A DNA stretch of 9,426 nt from CAZJOD01 sp964547525. Its GTDB lineage: Bacteria; Bacillota; Clostridia; JAAYHZ01. Positions within the stretch are counted from its first letter, which is position 1; each line of letters starts with the position of its first letter. Below the pieces are notes generated by a model. That model was given only the letters and a program-made list of their open reading frames with translations, did no database searches and was not told where the DNA came from. Position numbers and translations under genes: made by a program. The DNA is taken from contig CAZJOD010000144.1 of the NCBI GenBank assembly GCA_964547525.1, positions 1 through 9,426 of the forward strand. The letters run 5' to 3'. This document shows, in pieces, positions 1-4,161 of the stretch.

Positions 1-100
1 CCGCAACACAAAGAATTATACCGACCAATAATTGAATGCTTGCTTTTTAATACATAATTTTTTATTATTACCATTAACATTAGTTAAGCATAAGCAGACA

Positions 101-129
101 TTGCGCAAACTAGTAATATTTACTATAAT
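101..129 (+). promoter_or_regulatory. Possible sigma-A promoter upstream of the repeat cluster
   Basis: TTGCGC at 101-106 is followed by a 17-bp spacer and a perfect TATAAT at 124-129. The -10 and the spacing are ideal; the -35 matches TTGACA only in its first three bases. Transcription would begin near 136 and run through every hairpin up to the T8 run. In DNA this AT-rich a TATAAT can occur by chance, so the assignment rests mainly on geometry. Confidence 0.35.
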
Positions 130-247
130 TGCTTTATTACGTATAATTATACTGCAAAAAAAATTATTACAGTTCAGTTTATGAGTTTTTGCAGTGAAAT
201 CATATATATTTTATTTTTGTTTATCTTAGTCGTTTTTATATTTAAGA

Positions 248-269
248 AGAGCGCTGAATTCAGCGCTCT
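248..269. repeat. Perfect 22-bp palindrome
   Basis: AGAGCGCTGAATTCAGCGCT followed by CT reads the same on both strands, an 11-bp half-site with no mismatch and no spacer. It is an island of GC-rich sequence in otherwise very AT-rich DNA. As RNA it would form GAGCGCTG / CAGCGCTC closed by an AATT loop. No T-run follows it on the + strand, and on the minus strand only TTCTTAAATAT follows, so it is not a classical terminator. It may be an operator for a dimeric protein or an RNA hairpin. Confidence 0.8.
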
Positions 270-285
270 ATAGGAAGGGGAGCAG

Positions 286-327
286 TCACAATATATTTAT
301 TGTGAATATATGTCTAATCCATATATT
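286..327. repeat. Two adjoining inverted repeats
   Basis: TCACAATA-TATT-TATTGTGA (286-305) is a perfect 8-bp-arm dyad. It is directly followed by AATATATG-TCTAATC-CATATATT (305-327), another perfect 8-bp-arm dyad. They begin 16 bases after the 22-bp palindrome. They could be RNA hairpins or protein binding sites. The second dyad is AT-rich enough to be partly chance. Confidence 0.55.
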
Positions 328-506
328 AAATATTATGCAGTTATATTTTTTTTGTGATTTTTAATTATTTTTACTTCAAAAGAGCGAATAAACATCGGAC
401 TGTAATAGCGTAATATGTTGGCGAAGATGCATACATAATTTTTTTATTTTTAAATAATAATAAAAAAACTAATATTAATCAGGAAAATAGTAAAAATAAT
501 ATGTGA

Positions 507-557
507 TTACTAAATGCTATTTTCTTTAACTATAAAAATGTATGTTATATCATACAT
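507..557 (+). promoter_or_regulatory. Possible promoter and operator for the 88-residue gene
   Basis: TTACTA (507-512), an 18-bp spacer and TATAAA (531-536) form a weak sigma-A-like promoter with an expected start near 543. The dyad ATGTATG-TTATAT-CATACAT (538-557), with perfect 7-bp arms, covers that start and ends directly beside the ribosome binding site. It is therefore well placed to act as an operator or as a hairpin at the very 5' end of the mRNA. The right arm resembles a sporulation sigma-E -10 element (CATACA), but a start from it would fall inside the ribosome binding site. Confidence 0.3.
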
Positions 558-572
558 AAAAGGAGGTGCAAG

Positions 573-839
573 ATGATATTTAAAGATCTTGATTCAAAAG
601 GTAACGGTTCAATTCCTGATAATGTTTTGGGAATATATTCAGGTTATTATACCGGACAAAATCGAATCATGCGGTATGGCAGAAATACCGGCTTAAACCG
701 TAATACTCGCGGTATGCATTCCCCTTTTAACCGGTTGGGAGGATTAGAATGTTGGTATGATTCATTTGAACCAATGGTGACTGATACCGATACGGATACA
801 ACAGCTTATTATGAACAACAAGATTTTTCAGATATATAG
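573..839 (+). CDS. Small protein of unknown function with EF-hand-like N-terminus
   Basis: I do not recognise this 88-residue protein. The gene is well supported: AAAGGAGG at 558-565 lies 7 bases before the ATG, and a clean terminator follows the stop. No signal peptide or membrane segment is visible. The N-terminus, F3-K-D-L-D7-S-K-G-N-G-S-I14, resembles the start of an EF-hand: F at -4 and L at -1, then D, N, G and I at loop positions 1, 5, 6 and 8. Loop position 3 is K and position 12 is V, so calcium binding is doubtful. Residues 20-58 are rich in Gly, Asn, Arg and Tyr. The tail (63-88) is acidic and contains TDTDTDTT, encoded by three tandem GATACN hexamers (783-800). There is one cysteine, C60. 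The downstream SASP gene suggests, by position only, a spore-related role such as coat or core protein. Confidence 0.75.
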   Translation: MIFKDLDSKGNGSIPDNVLGIYSGYYTGQNRIMRYGRNTGLNRNTRGMHSPFNRLGGLECWYDSFEPMVTDTDTDTTAYYEQQDFSDI

Positions 840-866
840 TCGTTACTAATAACTGAAAACATTTTT

Positions 867-897
867 AAAAGGATCGCTTTAAAAACGATCCTTTTTT
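867..897 (+). terminator. Intrinsic terminator of the 88-residue gene
   Basis: AAAAGGATCG (867-876) pairs with CGATCCTTTT (886-895) around a 9-base loop, and the right arm runs into a T6 tract at 892-897. It begins 27 bases after the stop codon. It separates the 88-residue gene from the SASP gene, so the two are probably transcribed independently. Confidence 0.88.
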
Positions 898-923
898 ACA
901 TCTATCATTGGAAACATGTGCTT

Positions 924-952
924 GAATTATTTTAAATTTCCATGCAATATTA
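924..952 (+). promoter_or_regulatory. Possible forespore sigma-G promoter for the SASP gene
   Basis: GAATT (924-928), a 17-bp spacer and AATATTA (946-952) each match the sigma-G consensus (GNATR and CATNNTA types) with one mismatch. SASP genes are normally transcribed by sigma-G in the forespore, which is why I looked for this pattern. The predicted start, near 959, leaves a leader of about 50 bases. The match is weak and the region is AT-rich. Confidence 0.35.
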
Positions 953-1008
953 TTAATATTCTACACAAAATAAAAATGTATTTTATTATTAAAGGCGGTG
1001 AATGTAAT

Positions 1009-1239
1009 ATGGTCGTACCTCAAAATCAAATAAATAAACTGATCTCTGAAAGCAAAGATCCCATGACAAAATTAAAATTTGAAAGTGCTAAAGAAATCGG
1101 TCATGTTCAATTCTGCAAAGAATTTAACGATGAATACAAGGGAAATTTGACTTCTGCTCAAAACGGTCACGAAGGTGGTCCTATAGGCGGACGCATGGTT
1201 AAAAAAGTATTTGAAGCGACTCGTAACCAATTCAAGTAA
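1009..1239 (+). CDS. Alpha/beta-type small acid-soluble spore protein
   Basis: This 76-residue protein belongs to the SASP family, which coats DNA in the forespore, holds it in an A-like form, protects it from UV and heat, and is degraded by the GPR protease at germination. I see the KLKFESAKEIG block (about residues 21-31), which corresponds to the conserved K-(F/Y)-E-(I/V)-A-x-E-(F/I/L)-G segment with the GPR cleavage site. I also see the C-terminal GNLTSAQNG...GG.MVKK block (45-66), matching the DNA-binding NG-x-GG-x-x-x-KK signature. Residue 3 of the protease site is S instead of the usual I, V or F, so cleavage may differ. Two extra residues (PI) sit in the GG region. The start is the ATG at 1009 because AAAGGCGGTGA (991-1001) lies just before it; the frame is open upstream but lacks such a site. 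A cysteine, C42, is unusual for the family. The gene is monocistronic, with a terminator on each side. Confidence 0.9.
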   Translation: MVVPQNQINKLISESKDPMTKLKFESAKEIGHVQFCKEFNDEYKGNLTSAQNGHEGGPIGGRMVKKVFEATRNQFK

Positions 1240-1240
1240 T

Positions 1241-1285
1241 ATTTTGACAGGGTGACTGTTAACCTGTCATCCTGTCAAAATTTTT
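1241..1285 (+). terminator. Strong intrinsic terminator of the SASP gene
   Basis: ATTTTGACAGG (1241-1251) pairs perfectly with CCTGTCAAAAT (1271-1281). The stem continues inward as GTGAC/GTCAT (one G-U pair) around a 9-base loop, and TTTTT (1281-1285) follows. It starts directly after the SASP stop. On the opposite strand the same hairpin is about 20 bases beyond the stop of the convergent decarboxylase-like gene, but no T-run follows it there. It may reduce read-through from that side without being a full bidirectional terminator. Confidence 0.9.
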
Positions 1286-1301
1286 CCATGTTTAATATTA
1301 A

Positions 1302-2528
1302 TCATAACGATTCTGCAAGTTCTCTAGTAATTCGGGTGAACTCTTTGATCCTTTCGGGTTGATTTTGTATTGTCTCAATATCTTTTAAGCATATGTCGAA
1401 GCTACAGTTATACTTTTGAAACATTTTTATATTTTCAGTAATATGTTTTCTAATATATAAAGGATCAAATGTTGAAGAAACCATTGCAGACGGATCCGGT
1501 CTCCATGAGCACACATAATCTTTGCCAATTTGTTCAGCACATTTTTCAACATCTGCAAATGGTGATACCGCTATTCTTCTTAAATTTTTTATTTTTTTCA
1601 ACATATCAATCTTATGGGTATAGCTTTCACAACAACCATATGCTATAGTTGCATATTTTTCTAATATAGGCAATTGATACTGTAAAAGAAACTCGTCATG
1701 CATTGCAGGAGATACCCCCGCAAATTCTTGTGCCGCCATAAATCCCCATATCTCATTTCTGTAGACAGGACCACTGTTTGCTTTTATTCTTTTTAAACCG
1801 TCCAGATATGGCATTGACTGATTTTCGTTGCTTGTTAAAACAAAATTTCCGGAATCCTCAGCTTCTTGTTGAACCTTTAAAATTCCGTCCCGCATAAAAG
1901 CCATAACTTTATGTAACCATTCAGGGCGATCGTACATATCCCATAGCATTTGCTCAAACCCTCTCAGCCTTCCGAATGTAGTTGAAATATCAGCATAAAA
2001 TCCGTTAAGCAAAGGTGTTGTATCTACATTAACCTCAAGTAATCCGTTTAATGCATATTCCAATTTATCAACCGCCAGTTTGGTTTTTTCCCAATTTATT
2101 TTGTGAGACGGTACAATCATTTTATAGAAATCGTCAGGTTCTTTTATAGGATGATTATACTTTGCAGCTCCCTGTTTTTTTGTGAATGATTTACTTATGG
2201 GAAGGCCCCATATTTCTTCTCCGTTTATATCAAAAATCGCTTTTTGAGTAATCCACGGTTCGATTATATAATCATCATCAATTGTATCATGAAATATTGC
2301 ACATCTTAAAAAGTATTCATGTTGCCTTAAGAATCTATCTTCACACTGCAAATCTTCCCCTACAACTTCCATTAACCATGCGGCATGTCTTATATATATA
2401 GGTGGTCTTACGTTATGAAAAGCATTATGCCTTGACCATAATATCCGTTTTTCCTCTTGATCGTCTTTTTTGGATATTTCGGCTGTTCTTTTTGCCAACT
2501 CTCTTATAATTTGGTTATCTTTGCTCAT
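1302..2528 (-). CDS. Uroporphyrinogen decarboxylase superfamily protein
   Basis: This 408-residue protein resembles the URO-D superfamily, TIM-barrel proteins that include haem-pathway uroporphyrinogen decarboxylase and the MtaA/MtbA corrinoid:coenzyme-M methyltransferases. The resemblance is in overall layout and local sequence, for example WDMYDRPEWLHKVMAFM (196-212) and the run of barrel strands in the C-terminal half. It is longer than HemE (about 350 residues), lacks an obvious HemE N-terminal arginine signature, and no haem genes are nearby. An anaerobic methyltransferase-like role is therefore more likely. Possible metal ligands are YGCCE (297-301) and C340 in VCSWRPDP, similar in placement to the zinc-binding His/Cys set of MtaA-type enzymes; this is inference. 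It is probably cytoplasmic, with no signal peptide. GGAGG lies 9 bases before the ATG. The gene is apparently monocistronic, with an extended -10 promoter upstream. Substrate unknown. Confidence 0.8.
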   Translation of the reverse strand: MSKDNQIIRELAKRTAEISKKDDQEEKRILWSRHNAFHNVRPPIYIRHAAWLMEVVGEDLQCEDRFLRQHEYFLRCAIFHDTIDDDYIIEPWITQKAIFDINGEEIWGLPISKSFTKKQGAAKYNHPIKEPDDFYKMIVPSHKINWEKTKLAVDKLEYALNGLLEVNVDTTPLLNGFYADISTTFGRLRGFEQMLWDMYDRPEWLHKVMAFMRDGILKVQQEAEDSGNFVLTSNENQSMPYLDGLKRIKANSGPVYRNEIWGFMAAQEFAGVSPAMHDEFLLQYQLPILEKYATIAYGCCESYTHKIDMLKKIKNLRRIAVSPFADVEKCAEQIGKDYVCSWRPDPSAMVSSTFDPLYIRKHITENIKMFQKYNCSFDICLKDIETIQNQPERIKEFTRITRELAESL

Positions 2529-2564
2529 TCAACGTTTCCTCCGGTCAGAAATTGTGTTTTAGTC

Positions 2565-2573
2565 ATTATAACA
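2565..2573 (-). promoter_or_regulatory. Extended -10 promoter of the decarboxylase-like gene
   Basis: On the minus strand the bases read TGTTATAAT, a perfect extended -10 (TGNTATAAT). The expected start, near 2558, gives a leader of about 30 bases to the ATG at 2528. No good -35 is visible, as is often the case for extended -10 promoters. A near-perfect AT-only dyad (2585-2604, one mismatched pair) lies across the -35 position and could be a regulator site. Confidence 0.55.
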
Positions 2574-2715
2574 TATTATTAAATTATAATAATTAATAAT
2601 TATACATAAGTAATATTTGTATAAAATACCATTTAACCGGTAACAATAATTTACATATCGAATTTTATAGAAATTATCTAAAAACTAAAAAAAAACGAAA
2701 AAAGGAGGGCTTCCT

Positions 2716-2841
2716 ATGAGATTATTCAAACCAAAAAAGACAATGATAACATTGCCTTTAAACAATTTGAAAAAGACCGGAAATTCGGATTCTTTACAAT
2801 CCGGCAAACAAAACCGGTCTCAGGATCATACAGGTAAATAA
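2716..2841 (+). CDS. Possible 41-residue basic peptide
   Basis: I do not recognise this short frame. It starts with ATG 7 bases after a near-perfect Shine-Dalgarno sequence, AAAGGAGG (2701-2708), and ends at TAA one base before the stop of the convergent kinase gene. The predicted peptide begins MRLFKPKKTM, is Lys-, Asn- and Ser-rich and net positive, and has no membrane segment or cysteine. The start region can fold as AGGAG-GGC-TTCCT (2703-2715), a small hairpin that would cover the ribosome binding site. Its coding sequence overlaps an inverted repeat that reads as a terminator for the kinase on the other strand, so part of its sequence may be constrained by that. No clear promoter is visible; GAATT (2660-2664) with AAAACTA (2681-2687) is a weak sigma-G-like pair. 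The alternative is a chance frame, but the ribosome binding site argues against it. Confidence 0.55.
   Translation: MRLFKPKKTMITLPLNNLKKTGNSDSLQSGKQNRSQDHTGK
2770..2820 (-). terminator. Possible terminator of the GHMP kinase gene
   Basis: On the minus strand, AGACCGG (2820-2814) pairs with CCGGTCT (2780-2774), followed by UUUUU (2774-2770). Nested inside is a second hairpin, CGGATT (2803-2798) with AATCCG (2791-2786). The outer loop is large (33 bases), so this is a two-tier structure and not a compact terminator. It begins 22 bases beyond the kinase stop, where a terminator is expected. It lies wholly within the 41-codon frame on the + strand. Confidence 0.5.
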
Positions 2842-2842
2842 A

Positions 2843-3964
2843 TTATTTGTCTCTTCTTACACCGTTATCTTGGTTTAATATTTTACCGGGATAACCTTCT
2901 TTTTTTACGGCGTTTAATATTTTTTCAGAATCCTTGTCATATGCATATACAAAACAACAACCTCCACCACCGGATCCGTTAACTTTTCCACCTAGAGCTC
3001 CGTTTGACATAGCTACATGCAAGATATGCTCTATTTTTGTCGAGGAAATATCCAAGCCGTCTCTTAAATTTTTATGATGTTTTGTTATCAGTTTTCCGAA
3101 TTTTACATCATCAAACTTATCGTCATTTAACATTACACGTGCTTCATTTAATATAAAGAAATTATCTATTGCAGCTTTTAGCTTTTTGCTTAAAACCGGG
3201 TCCAGGTTATCTACATGACCTAACAACTCCGGATCCTTTATAAAATCTCTAATATTATTAATTCCTTTTTGTTTTAGTTCGGCCATAGCTTTCAAAACAG
3301 GAAATTTTGCATCCGCCAATACTTTTGTTGTATTTTTTCTCTCCAAAGAGTCAAATAGTATGAAACATCCCGGTATTTTCATGTCAATATGATTAACAAC
3401 CGTATCTCCGTTTTCAAAATTTAAATGCACCAGTTCTCCTAAAGCGGAAGTGTAATGATCCATCATTCCGCCCGGCTCATTAAATTCCGCCACCTCGGCT
3501 AAAAAGCCCAGTCTTGCAATTTTAAGCGGATCATTTTTATCCTTTGAATCAATAGCTTCCAATAATGCTTTTATCAAAGCAATTATCATTGTACTTGAGG
3601 ATGACATTCCCTTACCGATAGGAATCTCAGAATCCATTACAACATCAAACCCTTCGTTTAAATCGTAACCTTGCTTTAATAAGATGTTAACCGAGCTTTT
3701 TAGATAATCTCTTTTGTTATCGTAAATAATCGGTTCATTTAAATTTATAATCTTTTCTTCGTATAAGTGACTGTCATTGGATTGATTTAATGTATTAATT
3801 CTTTCATCTCTGATTTTTATGTGTATCAAATTGTCATTTCTTTTCGATATTGTAGCATAAAATCTCAGATTTATCGCCGCAGCGATTACTTCTAGCTCCA
3901 AATAATCCAGATGCTCACCAAATAAGCATATTCTGCTTGGTGTAGATACTGTAAGCATATTCAT
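2843..3964 (-). CDS. GHMP-family sugar kinase (galactokinase-like)
   Basis: This 373-residue cytoplasmic protein is an ATP-dependent small-molecule kinase of the GHMP family (galactokinase, homoserine, mevalonate and phosphomevalonate kinases). All three family motifs are present: PSRICLFGEHLDY (9-21), the ATP loop PIGKGMSSSST (115-125), and the C-terminal glycine motif GGKVNGSGGGGCCF (325-338). The GEHxDY form of motif 1 and the EPGGMMDHYTSALG block (163-176), with D169 as the likely catalytic base, resemble galactokinase and related sugar-1-kinases more than mevalonate or homoserine kinases. It is slightly short for GalK (about 390). The substrate is unknown: a hexose, deoxyhexose or heptose is plausible. 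No Leloir genes are adjacent. The neighbouring polysaccharide genes suggest it feeds nucleotide-sugar synthesis. The start is ATG at 3964 after a GGGGGA stretch; the ATG five bases upstream meets a stop at once. The gene has its own promoter. Confidence 0.88.
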   Translation of the reverse strand: MNMLTVSTPSRICLFGEHLDYLELEVIAAAINLRFYATISKRNDNLIHIKIRDERINTLNQSNDSHLYEEKIINLNEPIIYDNKRDYLKSSVNILLKQGYDLNEGFDVVMDSEIPIGKGMSSSSTMIIALIKALLEAIDSKDKNDPLKIARLGFLAEVAEFNEPGGMMDHYTSALGELVHLNFENGDTVVNHIDMKIPGCFILFDSLERKNTTKVLADAKFPVLKAMAELKQKGINNIRDFIKDPELLGHVDNLDPVLSKKLKAAIDNFFILNEARVMLNDDKFDDVKFGKLITKHHKNLRDGLDISSTKIEHILHVAMSNGALGGKVNGSGGGGCCFVYAYDKDSEKILNAVKKEGYPGKILNQDNGVRRDK

Positions 3965-3991
3965 TCCATTCCCCCGAAATTATGTATTCAA

Positions 3992-4037
3992 TCCGTTTTC
4001 ATATTATAAATCCATCGAACTAAGATTAAAAAACGGA
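3992..4037 (-). promoter_or_regulatory. Leader hairpin upstream of the kinase
   Basis: TCCGTTTT (4037-4030 on the minus strand) pairs perfectly with AAAACGGA (3999-3992) around a 30-base loop. It starts about 2 bases after the predicted transcription start, so the hairpin forms the 5' end of the kinase leader. It could stabilise the mRNA or regulate it. It is not followed by a T-run and I do not recognise a riboswitch class. Confidence 0.4.
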
Positions 4038-4045
4038 CTTACTAT

Positions 4046-4074
4046 ATCATATGATAACAGGCCTATTTTGGCAA
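4046..4074 (-). promoter_or_regulatory. Sigma-A promoter of the GHMP kinase
   Basis: Minus strand: TTGCCA (4074-4069), a 17-bp spacer, then TATGAT (4051-4046). Each hexamer has one mismatch to the consensus and the spacing is optimal. The expected start near 4039 gives a leader of about 75 bases. This indicates the kinase can be expressed separately from the upstream htpG-to-ligase genes. Confidence 0.65.
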
Positions 4075-4132
4075 TATGTTTTTTTAATAAAGTAAAAACA
4101 TTTATTGGCTTCCGCTATTTAACAATATTGCC
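4070..4132. repeat. Inverted repeats between ligase and kinase genes
   Basis: GGCAATATGTT (4070-4080) is the inverted copy of AACAATATTGCC (4121-4132) apart from one inserted base. Inside lies a second dyad, ATGTTTTT (4076-4083) with AAAAACAT (4094-4101). The left arm overlaps the -35 hexamer of the kinase promoter, so the repeat could be an operator. As RNA on the minus strand it lies about 15 bases after the ligase stop and could slow read-through, but no good T-run follows. Confidence 0.4.
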
Positions 4133-4138
4133 CCTTAT

Positions 4139-4161
4139 ATCCGGTTAATTAGGTACCGGAT
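4139..4161 (-). repeat. Hairpin spanning the ligase stop codon
   Basis: ATCCGGT and ACCGGAT (4155-4161 and 4139-4145) form a perfect 7-bp stem with a 9-base loop. The TAA stop (4151-4149) sits in the loop. No T-run follows in the gene's direction, so it is more likely an mRNA 3' structure than a terminator. Confidence 0.4.

Larger units (their letters stand above)
136..353 (+). ncRNA. Candidate structured small RNA (unproven)
   Basis: A transcript from the 101-129 promoter could fold into successive hairpins. These are ACTGCAAAAA (151-160) with TTTTTGCAGT (186-195), the GC-rich hairpin at 248-269 with an 8-11 bp stem, TCACAATA (286-293) with TATTGTGA (298-305), and AATATATG (305-312) with CATATATT (320-327). 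The last two share base 305, so they compete there by one base. A weak AT-only stem (328-333 with 343-348) runs into T8 at 346-353, which could act as a terminator. Between the GC-rich hairpin and the next is an unpaired purine-rich stretch, GGAAGGGGAG (272-281). I do not recognise a known RNA family; it does not look like 6S, SRP, tmRNA, RNase P or T-box. It could instead be a long leader of the 88-residue gene, or just AT-rich spacer. Confidence 0.25.
1..572. other. Long intergenic region rich in inverted repeats
   Basis: I see no convincing gene here. The DNA is very AT-rich and holds a promoter-like pair (101-129), a 12-bp perfect palindrome (141-152), an inverted repeat with 10-bp arms (151-160 and 186-195), a GC-rich 22-bp palindrome (248-269), two adjoining dyads (286-305, 305-327), a T8 run (346-353), an AT-only dyad (439-448 with 459-468), and a final dyad beside the downstream gene's ribosome binding site (538-557). 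The motif TACATAATTTTTTATT at 51-66 recurs nearly unchanged from 433, but low complexity may explain that. Frame 1 is open from base 1 to a TAA at 55-57, which could be the last 18 codons of an upstream gene; that is too short to judge. Confidence 0.7.

Noticed and set aside
1..57. Open frame 1 ending in TAA, and a short hydrophobic minus-strand frame starting at a TTG near base 35
   Set aside because: Eighteen codons are too few to call a gene tail, and the minus-strand frame has no ATG and no ribosome binding site. Sequence left of base 1 would settle it.
411..437. Sigma-E-like promoter, TAATATG and CATACATA
   Set aside because: Both elements match well, but the spacer is 12 bases where about 14 is usual, and CATACATA recurs at 551-558 in a position that cannot be a working -10. 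AT richness makes such hits likely.
439..468. Inverted repeat of only A and T with 10-bp arms
   Set aside because: Runs of T and A in such AT-rich DNA form long AT-only arms by chance; no gene ends nearby for it to terminate.
916..1008. N-terminal extension of the SASP frame from the ATG at 916
   Set aside because: The added 31 residues do not resemble a SASP and no ribosome binding site precedes 916, whereas AAAGGCGGTGA lies just before the ATG at 1009.
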